Part shown: positions 54,140 through 61,377 of the stretch, piece by piece
Numbering within the stretch: the stretch's first letter is position 1
Layout: each line of letters starts with the position of its first letter
Assembly: GCA_002500605.1 (NCBI GenBank)
Contig: DLRR01000002.1
Coordinates: 62,146 to 126,145, forward strand
Reading direction: 5' to 3'
Source: Nitrospinaceae bacterium UBA7883
GTDB lineage: Bacteria > Nitrospinota_A > UBA7883
DNA: 64,000 bases
Notes under the pieces: model-generated
The model's database searches: none
Told to the model about the DNA's origin: nothing
What the model saw: the letters and a program-made list of their open reading frames with translations, nothing else
Program-made: the position numbers and the translations under genes

Positions 54140-54162
54140 AAGATGCATATAATCTACATATT
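54140..54162. promoter_or_regulatory. NsrR-like operator near nsrR
   Basis: Left arm AAGATGCATAT (54140-54150), one base, then right arm ATCTACATATT (54152-54162). The left half matches the E. coli NsrR half-site AAGATGCATTT at 10 of 11 positions, with the 11-1-11 spacing of NsrR sites. It lies 21 bp upstream of the nsrR start, suggesting autoregulation. Confidence 0.6.
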
Positions 54163-54260
54163 TAAACAAAAACGACTTCTTTTTTTGGATTGTTAAGCAG
54201 AAAATAACCTTAAATACAACTTGATTTTAAATTTTTATACGCAGATAATGTGGGTCAACT

Positions 54261-54283
54261 AATATGTATTTAGTATGCATCTT
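54261..54283. promoter_or_regulatory. NsrR-like operator in front of norS
   Basis: Left arm AATATGTATTT (54261-54271), one base A, right arm GTATGCATCTT (54273-54283), whose complement AAGATGCATAC matches the NsrR half-site at 9 of 11. The site ends 15 bp before the norS ATG and just ahead of its ribosome binding site, so binding would block transcription. It also covers an apparent upstream ATG at 54275, which argues for the start at 54299. Confidence 0.7.
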
Positions 54284-54298
54284 TTAAGGGGGGAGCGT

Positions 54299-54817
54299 AT
54301 GCAAGAAATTGCTTGGAGTATTACCTTGTGGCTAACGATAATCTTAGCCGTTACATATCTTTATGTTGCGATGAAATCGGGGGACGCTGCTGACGCATCA
54401 AGCGTTGCAGGTGCAGCCGGATCTTTAAGAACCTGGCTATTTGCGATGCTGGCATTTGCCTTTGTGCCAGTGACCCTGATGACCACAGCTGATTTACCAT
54501 ACGGCGCAGGGGCATCTACTGGTAAAGCTCAGGTAGTTAATGTTAAAGGATTCCAATGGTATTGGGAAATGGACCAAGAAGAAGTAAAGGCTGGTATACC
54601 AGTGCTTTTCAAGGTCGAGGCTGCAGATGTTAATCATGGCTTTGCCATTTACGATGAAGACAATGTTTTGATTACACAAACACAGGCTATGCCAGGTTAC
54701 ACAAACAACTTAAAAGTTACTTTTACTAAGCCAGGGACCTACAAGTTTCTATGTCTTGAATACTGCGGCAGGCAGCACCACGCCATGGAAATTACCCTGA
54801 ATGTTACTTCTAATTAA
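54299..54817 (+). CDS. norS: sNOR-type nitric oxide reductase subunit NorS (CuA subunit II-like)
   Basis: Membrane-anchored cupredoxin subunit. Two hydrophobic segments (about residues 6-24 and 46-62) are followed by a cupredoxin domain with VKGFQWYWEM and a complete CuA site: His in DVNHGFAIYDED and the CLEYCGRQHHAM loop (CxExCxxxHxxM). ATG at 54299 follows AAGGGGGGAG. Its layout with the next three genes matches the norS-norY-senC-orf1 clusters described in ammonia-oxidising bacteria; cytochrome oxidase subunit II is the other reading. Confidence 0.85.
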   Translation: MQEIAWSITLWLTIILAVTYLYVAMKSGDAADASSVAGAAGSLRTWLFAMLAFAFVPVTLMTTADLPYGAGASTGKAQVVNVKGFQWYWEMDQEEVKAGIPVLFKVEAADVNHGFAIYDEDNVLITQTQAMPGYTNNLKVTFTKPGTYKFLCLEYCGRQHHAMEITLNVTSN

Positions 54818-54831
54818 GGGGGATAGAAATA

Positions 54832-56283
54832 ATGAGTAACGATATTTCTGCGGGCGGCCGGCTGACGGTAGTTATATACCAAGCTGTCGCAGCGGTAGTT
54901 TTGCTTTTGCTTATGACTTTTGGTCTATTGATGCGTTATTCACAGGCTGGTGGACTAGATTTATCAGAAGATCTTTTCTATCAGCTTATGACGGCCCATG
55001 GTATCGGCATGGTGGGCATTGCCGCCATTTGCGGTGTTTCTATCATGTGGTTCTTTTTAAGCCAATATGTTCAATTAACAACTGAAATATTCGTCCTAAA
55101 CCTCATCCTCTTTCTAGTGGGTGTGGTGATGATATTAAGTGCAATATTCCTCGGGGGATTTGCTGGTGCTTGGACTTTCCTCTATCCGCTTCCACGTATT
55201 TCTGGTGGTGCTTGGGGGCCGTCAATGGCAGCGTTGCACTTAGGAGGAGTACTGCTTATTGGTGTGGGGTTTCTTTTGGTTCATCTTGATTGCGGTTATG
55301 CAATTCTTAAGAAATACGGCTCATTGACTAATGCGCTTGGTTGGCCTACCCTTTTCGGTGGCCCTCAAACAGGCAAGTTTCAACATCAAGTTGACGAAGC
55401 AACACCGCCTCCAACAGTAGTGGCCTCGACCATGGTTACGATTGTGAATATTTTAGGCCTAGTTTCTGGGGCTTCAATACTTGTCATCACCATAGTTAAC
55501 CTGTTTGTCCCAAGTTTTGCTATATCAGCTTTGCTGGGAAAAAACATGATCTTTTTCTTTGGGCACGTTTTCATTAACGCCACAATATACATGGCAGTAA
55601 TAGCGGTGTATGAGATCTTACCCCGTTACACAGGTCGCCCTTGGAAATCTTCTAGGCCATTCCTGGCAGCTTGGTCTTTCTCAACTGTAGCTGTCTTAAT
55701 TGTTTATCCCCATCACCTTTTGATGGATTTCCCAATGCCGGTATGGATGCTGGTCATGGGACAAGTAATCTCCTATTTGAGTGGTATCCCCATACTAGTG
55801 GTCACTGCCCTAGGCGCTCTTGCTTATGTGCACCGTTCTGGTATTAAGTGGGGCATGGCTCCGAGTTTACTTTTTCTAGCTACGTTTGGCTGGGCTGCGG
55901 GCGCCATTCCTGCTATCGTTGATGGAACCATTGTGGTTAATTCAGTTTTACATAACACCCTATGGGTGCCAGGTCACTTTCATACATACTTACTTCTAGG
56001 GTTGGTACCAATGGCCCTTGGTTTTATGTATTTTTTAATTGAGGAAGAAGGATCTACAATAGACCTTGCAGCCTTTTGGGCATTTATTATAGGCGGGATG
56101 GGATTCACCATGACCTTTTTGATGGCCGGAGCAGCGAGCGTTCCACGCCGCTTTGCTGAGCATCAGCCGTGGATGCAAGGGATGGACACCTTAGGATCCG
56201 CTTTTGCAGCTTTGGCAATTTTAGGTGTAGCCCTCATTGCAGTTCGATTTCTTGGAGGGGTTTTGGCGTCACTCAAAGCTTAA
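54832..56283 (+). CDS. norY: sNOR-type nitric oxide reductase catalytic subunit NorY (heme-copper oxidase superfamily)
   Basis: A 483-residue polytopic protein with about 12 helices. Six metal-ligand histidines are present: His56 (TAHGIGM), His245 (FFFGHVFIN), His294-His295 (YPHHLLMD), His382 and His384 (VPGHFHTYLLLG). Oxygen reductases of the A and B types have H-P-x-V-Y at His245, supplying the cross-linked Tyr; here the same place reads H-V-F-I-N, so Asn249 replaces Tyr. That and the NsrR-type control favour nitric oxide reduction. A ribosome binding site AGGGGGAT is 14 bp after norS. Confidence 0.85.
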   Translation: MSNDISAGGRLTVVIYQAVAAVVLLLLMTFGLLMRYSQAGGLDLSEDLFYQLMTAHGIGMVGIAAICGVSIMWFFLSQYVQLTTEIFVLNLILFLVGVVMILSAIFLGGFAGAWTFLYPLPRISGGAWGPSMAALHLGGVLLIGVGFLLVHLDCGYAILKKYGSLTNALGWPTLFGGPQTGKFQHQVDEATPPPTVVASTMVTIVNILGLVSGASILVITIVNLFVPSFAISALLGKNMIFFFGHVFINATIYMAVIAVYEILPRYTGRPWKSSRPFLAAWSFSTVAVLIVYPHHLLMDFPMPVWMLVMGQVISYLSGIPILVVTALGALAYVHRSGIKWGMAPSLLFLATFGWAAGAIPAIVDGTIVVNSVLHNTLWVPGHFHTYLLLGLVPMALGFMYFLIEEEGSTIDLAAFWAFIIGGMGFTMTFLMAGAASVPRRFAEHQPWMQGMDTLGSAFAALAILGVALIAVRFLGGVLASLKA

Positions 56284-56289
56284 TGGTTA

Positions 56290-56880
56290 ATGCGTAATGC
56301 CTTTCTGATTATTGCACTGCTTTGTGTTGGGTTTTTAGCACTTGGCAAAGGAACGGACGGGTACACTGTCCTAACATCGGAAGGGAGTCGACGCACAGCT
56401 GTTGCAAAACATCCAGTTGTGATCCCCCCCATCCTGCTAAGGGATCGGGGGGGATCATTTTTTAAGATCAATGATTATAGGGAAGGGCCAACCCTAGTTG
56501 AATTTATTTATACAGGTTGTCAGACTACCTGCGTGGAACTTGGTAATGCTTTCGAGGAAATTTCAGATAGTTTGTCAAAGAGCATGAAAGTTCGCTTGGT
56601 TAGCATAAGCATTGACCCAACAGATCAACTTGAAGATCTTCAGCGGTACGCTGAACGATTCAATATACCATCCCACTTGTGGAAAGTTGCTAAAGTTAAA
56701 AATCGTAAAGATACTACTTCACTCCTGAATACATTTGGCATAATTGCCATTCCAGATGGCTATGGCGGATATGAGCACAATGCTGCCATTCATATTGTCG
56801 ATAGATCGGGAAAGTTAATAAGCATTGTTGACCACGAAGTAGCTCTACTTGCTCTTACAGCAATGCAAGGGGATCAATGA
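56290..56880 (+). CDS. senC: SCO1/SenC family copper-insertion protein
   Basis: Predicted CuA assembly factor for NorS. A signal anchor (about 4-18) is followed by a thioredoxin-like domain: EGPTLVEFIYTGCQTTCVELGNAF with the CxxxC copper motif, LVSISIDPTDQLEDLQRYAERF, and the third ligand His in GYEHNAAIHIVDR. Such proteins bind Cu and pass it to CuA centres. It lies 6 bp after norY, and its stop overlaps the start of orf1 by four bases. Confidence 0.92.
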   Translation: MRNAFLIIALLCVGFLALGKGTDGYTVLTSEGSRRTAVAKHPVVIPPILLRDRGGSFFKINDYREGPTLVEFIYTGCQTTCVELGNAFEEISDSLSKSMKVRLVSISIDPTDQLEDLQRYAERFNIPSHLWKVAKVKNRKDTTSLLNTFGIIAIPDGYGGYEHNAAIHIVDRSGKLISIVDHEVALLALTAMQGDQ

Positions 56881-57425
56881 AATACGGGGTTATTTTGTGG
56901 GGATTTCTGGCGTTACCCTCAATGCGTTATTACCTCGAGCTTAACTTAACAACTCACATGCTAGTGCAAATCCCACTCCTGGTTACGTCTGGTTGGTTGG
57001 TTGGGAGAAAGCTAACTAGCTCGTATTTCGAAAAAATTAACAGAAACGGTATTCCAGGGCTACTTGTTGGACTATTCACTCTTTTGTTTTGGATGATTCC
57101 CCGCTGGCTTGATGCATCACTAACAAATCCATTTTGGGAAGCGGTTAAATTTATAACAATTCCTGGATTAGTGGGAGTTCCATTGGGGGCTAGCTGGTTT
57201 TTGCTCAAACCAATTGCCCGTGGTTTTGTCTGGGCAAACGGAATTTCAATGCTTTTGATTCTAGGATGGCTGTATTTAGAGGCGCCGATGCGGGTATGTA
57301 ACAACTACCTTGTAAACCAACAAGAGTACTTCGCTTACAATACTTTTGGAATAGCTATTGCGATCGCCGTCTACTGGGTATCCGTAGCTTTCTATGGCGA
57401 CTGGAAAAATGCAGGGAAAAGGTAG
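56877..57425 (+). CDS. Membrane protein of the sNOR cluster (orf1), CtaG-like
   Basis: A 182-residue protein with about five hydrophobic segments. LNLTTHMLVQIPLLVTSGWLVGRKL resembles the histidine-containing helix of caa3-type CtaG assembly proteins. In the norSY-senC-orf1 clusters of ammonia oxidisers a similar membrane protein of unknown role occupies this last position. Its ATG overlaps the senC stop (ATGA), so it is translationally coupled. Confidence 0.75.
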   Translation: MKYGVILWGFLALPSMRYYLELNLTTHMLVQIPLLVTSGWLVGRKLTSSYFEKINRNGIPGLLVGLFTLLFWMIPRWLDASLTNPFWEAVKFITIPGLVGVPLGASWFLLKPIARGFVWANGISMLLILGWLYLEAPMRVCNNYLVNQQEYFAYNTFGIAIAIAVYWVSVAFYGDWKNAGKR

Positions 57426-57558
57426 GGTGCAGATTAACTAGAATGTTGGTAAAACCATTCTTTATCAACCAAGTGCCGTTATCGAAGTAGCGATGGAGTT
57501 CGCATTCAATTGTTGTAATGGGTATCAAAAGAAAATAGAACTAACTGGAGTTTAAAAG

Positions 57559-58332
57559 ATGTATAGCAACACAATTGACCAGTTGTCTGAACTGGCATCC
57601 AAAAAAGCCATGCTGATTCGTAGATCACCATTAGGCTTCTTTATTGGTTCCATGATGGCTGGTGCCTATGTCGGTTTTGGGATCATCCTTGTATTTAGTA
57701 TTGCAGCCGGGCTGGATCCTAGCGTACAAAAACCTGCTATGGGAGTGAGCTTTGGCGTTGCTCTAACACTAGTAGTCTTTGCAGGAGCTGAGCTCTTCAC
57801 AGGTCACACCATGTATATGACATTGGGGTGGCTTACCAAACAAACTAGCGCAAAAGATCTTGCGGCAAGTTGGTCTTTAACTTGGTTGGGCAACCTTGCG
57901 GGAGCATTTACTCTTGCATTTATTTTCTACCTTGGTGGCGGCGGGGTTCTATTGAATGCTGGAAGTGACCTTCTGTATGGTATTACTGATGCCAAGATGA
58001 ATGGTTCTGCTATTTCTCTTCTGGCAAAAGGAATTCTGTGTAACTGGCTTGTTTGTCTTGCCCTTTGGATGGCGGCCAGGACTACTAATGACACAGCTAA
58101 ATGCATTGTAATATTCTGGGCGCTTTACGCTTTTATTGCCTCAGGATTTGAACACAGTGTAGCTAATATGACCCTTTTCTGTATTGCACTACTCGGCAAT
58201 CATCCTGAAACAATCAGCATTGCAGGCATGGGACACAACCTTCTATGGGTTACTATTGGGAATATCATTAGCGGTTCTCTTTTTATGGCTACCGCTTACT
58301 GGTACGCAACAATAGCTCCGGCAAAAAGTTAG
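57559..58332 (+). CDS. Formate/nitrite transporter family channel (NirC-like)
   Basis: A 257-residue six-helix channel of the FNT family. SPLGFFIGSMMAGAYVGFGIILVFSI (first helix), FAGAELFTGHTMYMTLGWL (the FNT 'AELFTGNxM'-type motif), LLAKGILCNWLVCLALWMA (GILCNWLVC motif) and GFEHSVANMT (central His region) are all present. NirC and FocA cannot be split by eye, but the nitric oxide reductase cluster next door favours nitrite. It may form its own transcript after a 133-bp gap. Confidence 0.92.
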   Translation: MYSNTIDQLSELASKKAMLIRRSPLGFFIGSMMAGAYVGFGIILVFSIAAGLDPSVQKPAMGVSFGVALTLVVFAGAELFTGHTMYMTLGWLTKQTSAKDLAASWSLTWLGNLAGAFTLAFIFYLGGGGVLLNAGSDLLYGITDAKMNGSAISLLAKGILCNWLVCLALWMAARTTNDTAKCIVIFWALYAFIASGFEHSVANMTLFCIALLGNHPETISIAGMGHNLLWVTIGNIISGSLFMATAYWYATIAPAKS

Positions 58333-58459
58333 GCAGACTTTATTTATTAACTGTTAGTATTACTACTCAAAAAGACGGATTCTTCGTTAATTGCTTAAGG
58401 AATAGAGGGGTCACTTTAACCCCAAAAAGTCATGTGCGCAAAGGGTTTTTCTTGAAAAA

Positions 58460-59428
58460 ATGATAGTTAACACTGTTCTATTAATTGCTGGCCTTCTAAT
58501 GCTTTACTATGGAGCCGAATGGTTAGTAAAGGGTTCTGCTAGTGCGGCAATTATCCTTGGCATAAAACCAGTTATTATAGGCTTAACGGTAATAGCTGTG
58601 GGTACCAGCACGCCAGAACTTATTACTTGTCTGATCGCTGCATACCGTGACTCTAACGATATTGCCATTGGCAATATCATCGGCTCAAACATAGCGAATA
58701 TTGGTTTAGTTCTAGGGTTTGCCTCCCTATTAGCCCCCATAGGCGGTCAGTGGAGAAAAACCACACCCGGGCTATCAATCATGTTGTTATTTACATGCCT
58801 CTTCATTGCCCTTTGTATGGACAAAAGTATTTCGCGCATTGATGGAGTTATCCTTTTTGTTCCATTTGTAACATTTCTTGTATACACAACTAAATTAGCA
58901 AGCAACCAAAAAAAAGAAAACTTGATTTCGAATTCTCCATCTGATCAAATCTTAGATAAAAGCTATTCAGCCAAGAACGTAATCCCTCTTACCTTGTTCG
59001 GAACCTTATGCCTTGTAACCGGTGCTTACCTGCTCGTAGAGTCAGCTACCGAAATGGCAAGATATTTTGGGGTTAGTGAACTCATTATTGGTATAACCAT
59101 AGTTGCAATAGGCACTAGCCTCCCAGAACTTGCCACCACTATAGTGGCGGCATTTCGGGGTCATGCAGAACTAGCTTTTGGAAATATTGTTGGTTCAAAC
59201 ATTTTCAATATCGGGATGGTTCTAGGCATCACTGCGATGTTAAAACCTTTAACCGCTGATCTTTCAATAATTTGGATAGAGGTTGCGGCACTTTTGTTTT
59301 TCACTCTGGCCATGGCCCCTATGAAGTGGAGCGGCAAAATAGGTAGACCTTTGGGCACATTTTTGCTGGTTGCTTATTTGGGGTTCATTCTTTGGCTTGG
59401 ACTTTTGAAGGCATCGACCGGGGCATGA
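58460..59428 (+). CDS. Calcium/sodium (K+-dependent) antiporter, YrbG/CaxA family
   Basis: A 322-residue membrane antiporter with two homologous halves. The alpha-repeats are clear: GLTVIAVGTSTPELITCLIAAYRDSNDIAIGNIIGSNIANIGLVLG in the first and GITIVAIGTSLPELATTIVAAFRGHAELAFGNIVGSNIFNIGMVLG in the second. A hydrophilic loop (about 150-175) separates them. The gap before it holds a GGGGT/ACCCC stem-loop (58407-58423) without a T run on the plus strand. Confidence 0.94.
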   Translation: MIVNTVLLIAGLLMLYYGAEWLVKGSASAAIILGIKPVIIGLTVIAVGTSTPELITCLIAAYRDSNDIAIGNIIGSNIANIGLVLGFASLLAPIGGQWRKTTPGLSIMLLFTCLFIALCMDKSISRIDGVILFVPFVTFLVYTTKLASNQKKENLISNSPSDQILDKSYSAKNVIPLTLFGTLCLVTGAYLLVESATEMARYFGVSELIIGITIVAIGTSLPELATTIVAAFRGHAELAFGNIVGSNIFNIGMVLGITAMLKPLTADLSIIWIEVAALLFFTLAMAPMKWSGKIGRPLGTFLLVAYLGFILWLGLLKASTGA

Positions 59429-59443
59429 TATTTGATCCTCATA

Positions 59444-59501
59444 TTTTGTTCACGAGGGAACAAAATTAAAACCCCCGGCTTCCCCACTCATTATAGTGGG
59501 G
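59444..59501. terminator. Tandem stem-loops between convergent genes
   Basis: Hairpin one is TTTTGTTC (59444-59451) with GAACAAAA (59458-59465), suited to termination in both directions because its arms are T- and A-rich at the ends. Hairpin two is CCCCACT (59482-59488) with AGTGGGG (59495-59501). They sit between the antiporter (plus) and the Spy-like gene (minus). Confidence 0.65.
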
Positions 59502-59563
59502 TAGAATAGTAAAACGCTGGCTATGGATCAGAACCGGCCTGTAGAACTTGGTTTTAAAAAGTA

Positions 59564-60025
59564 TCAGCGATAAGACGAACCACCGTAATGTTTGCCCGGT
59601 CTAGACCTTTCGTTACCCCTTCTGCCCTCACCAATAAACGAGCCGCCCATCCGCTCTTGCATTTTCTTCTTTTGCTCTGGGGTAAGTATTTGGCTGATCT
59701 TAACTTGAGAGCGCAATCTATGGGTTGCCATCTCTGCCTCAATTTCCGCTATCTCTTTGATCAGCTTATCCAGTTTGGCGCTGTTCGGCTTTTCGTTTTG
59801 AAGCTCGTCATGGAAATCAACCCGTTTAAGGTCCAACTCGCTCTTTGTTTTAATCCTGTGCCTATACATTTCTTTGCGAACAGATCGCATCTTATCCATC
59901 TGTTCTGAGCTTAGGTTTAGCTCTTTAATCATACTCTGACCCGAAGGCCCTCTTTGCCCCCGCTCGGCCACGGCCGTGACCGGAATCATCATGGAAAACG
60001 CTAAGATTATTGCCAGTTTACGCAT
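59564..60025 (-). CDS. Periplasmic Spy/CpxP-like (LTXXQ) protein
   Basis: A 153-residue secreted protein: signal peptide MRKLAIILAFSMMIPVTAVA (start at 60025), then a helical domain with ELNLSSEQMDKMRSVRKEMYRHRIKT and the LTxxQ-type ILTPEQKKKMQERM. Gly/Arg-rich ends (RGQRGPSG and GEGRRGNERSRPG) flank it. Spy and CpxP are envelope chaperones or stress sensors; CnrX/ZraP relatives sense metals. It ends a three-gene operon with an ECF sigma factor and a membrane partner, overlapping the latter by 8 bp. Confidence 0.85.
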   Translation of the reverse strand: MRKLAIILAFSMMIPVTAVAERGQRGPSGQSMIKELNLSSEQMDKMRSVRKEMYRHRIKTKSELDLKRVDFHDELQNEKPNSAKLDKLIKEIAEIEAEMATHRLRSQVKISQILTPEQKKKMQERMGGSFIGEGRRGNERSRPGKHYGGSSYR

Positions 60026-60449
60026 TTTTACCTCCATTTATCCAGTAAATCTCCATGAGGTTTGAGGATACAAAGTCGTTCACTTCTTCCTCTTCGTGAG
60101 ATAACTGGACGTTATTATCCAAGTTGTAATTGAAGACGGTATCGATGGTTTCGCGTATAAATTTTTCTGTGTTTGTCGTCATTACCGCTTCTAATTGCTC
60201 ATTCCCTTGGCGAATCACGGTCGTCACGTTTAGATTTACATAGACCATGGCAATTAGTGCAGCAGCCGTTAATGGCAAAAAGATCTTTCTGGCGATAATC
60301 ACCTGCCATATATAATCTATTATCGTAGGCTGAACCTCTTCTGGTTTGTACTCCTGTGGTGTAGTAGCCACAGCCTTTACCACATTTTTTTGCAGCGAAT
60401 CTGGTGGTTGTAGTCTTTTGATAGTATTGATTATGCCGTCAACATCCAT
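60018..60449 (-). CDS. Probable anti-sigma factor-like single-pass membrane protein
   Basis: A 143-residue protein starting at the ATG at 60449 after GGAGG. The cytoplasmic N-terminus (about 1-60) would bind the sigma factor, one membrane helix follows (IFLPLTAAALIAMVYVNL), and the periplasmic tail is acidic (SHEEEEVNDF). It has no ZAS zinc motif, so it is of another anti-sigma type. Its position directly after an ECF sigma gene is the main evidence. Confidence 0.7.
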   Translation of the reverse strand: MDVDGIINTIKRLQPPDSLQKNVVKAVATTPQEYKPEEVQPTIIDYIWQVIIARKIFLPLTAAALIAMVYVNLNVTTVIRQGNEQLEAVMTTNTEKFIRETIDTVFNYNLDNNVQLSHEEEEVNDFVSSNLMEIYWINGGKNA

Positions 60450-61044
60450 GTCTGCATTCCTCCATATCAATTGCCACTTTTTTTAAGTCATCCTTTGCCC
60501 TTGAAATTCGTGATCGCACAGTACCAATAGGAGTCAGCGTAACCTCAGAAATATCTTCATAACTCAAGCCTTCTATTTCACGTAAAATAATTGCTATTCT
60601 TCTCTCCGGCACAAGATGTGAGAGAATTTTGGCCAATGTTTTCTCAGCATCCATAATATTTATCGCCTCTTCAGGGTTTTCATTCGCCAACAAATGATTC
60701 TCAATGTTCTTCAACATTTTTTCATCTGAATATTGAAGTTCAAAGCGGTTTGACTTTATCCAGTTAAGTGTTTTATTTACTACAATTCTGTATAACCATG
60801 TGCGAAAGGCTGATCTTCCTTCAAACTTTGGAAGTGCGATCCAAACTGAAACAAATACATCTTGGGAAATATCCTCGGCTATGTCTGAGTTATATGTCAT
60901 TCTATATGTTACATTCCAAACGAAACTCTCGTACCGGTCGAATAGCCCTGCAAATGCCTTCTGGTCGCCTGAAGCGGCCATTTTAACTAGCTGAGCATCG
61001 CTTATTTTTTCCACCATGTCTGCTAAAGTGTCTTTCCTGTTCAT
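60439..61044 (-). CDS. ECF-type RNA polymerase sigma factor
   Basis: A sigma-70 family factor of about 201 residues. Region 2: LFDRYESFVWNVTYRMTYNSDIAEDISQDVFVSVWIALPKFEGRSAFRTWLYRIVVNKTLNWI. Region 4: LVPERRIAIILREIEGLSYEDISEVTLTPIGTVRSRISRAKDDLKK, a typical RpoE-like helix-turn-helix. Start at 61044 is chosen over an in-frame GTG at 61077. It leads the sigma / anti-sigma / Spy-like operon, overlapping the next gene by 11 bp. The signal is probably envelope or metal stress. Confidence 0.93.
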   Translation of the reverse strand: MNRKDTLADMVEKISDAQLVKMAASGDQKAFAGLFDRYESFVWNVTYRMTYNSDIAEDISQDVFVSVWIALPKFEGRSAFRTWLYRIVVNKTLNWIKSNRFELQYSDEKMLKNIENHLLANENPEEAINIMDAEKTLAKILSHLVPERRIAIILREIEGLSYEDISEVTLTPIGTVRSRISRAKDDLKKVAIDMEECRHGC

Positions 61045-61242
61045 TCCAGTGGTCATATAAATGGTCGATGTGTTCACATGCTATAAACCGTAGAACATTT
61101 GGAATGCAGACCACCTGAATTTATTAACATTTTGGCTTTTACCATCCCTTACCAGTTATTGCATGGTACCCCAATTCCCCGAAAAGTCTGAAACCACAGC
61201 AAAAATTCAGTCGCTACTATCAATTTACCTATTCATACTACT

Positions 61243-61258
61243 AATGGTAAAAACCATT
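61243..61258. promoter_or_regulatory. 6-4-6 inverted repeat upstream of the selenoprotein gene
   Basis: AATGGT (61243-61248) and ACCATT (61253-61258) flank AAAA, about 120 bp before the selenoprotein ATG. A similar GGTAAAACCATT lies at 57448-57459, 100 bp before the NirC-like gene. The 300-bp gap 61078-61377 also serves the divergent ECF sigma operon and shows nothing else I can name. Confidence 0.3.
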
Positions 61259-61377
61259 TATTTTGTTTTGTGTTAAATATATGACAATATAGAATCAAAA
61301 AAGTTCCCGCCTCATCAATATTTATGTGAAAAGAGAAGAGAATATAATCAAGTTAAACCAAGAGCAGAGAACCAAGT

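Noticed and set aside
54275..54298. Upstream ATG start for norS giving MHLLRGER extension
   Set aside because: It lies inside the predicted operator and has no ribosome binding site, whereas ATG 54299 has a strong one.
58407..58423. Terminator for the NirC-like gene
   Set aside because: The GGGGT/ACCCC stem is followed by an A run on the plus strand, so it does not look like a plus-strand terminator.
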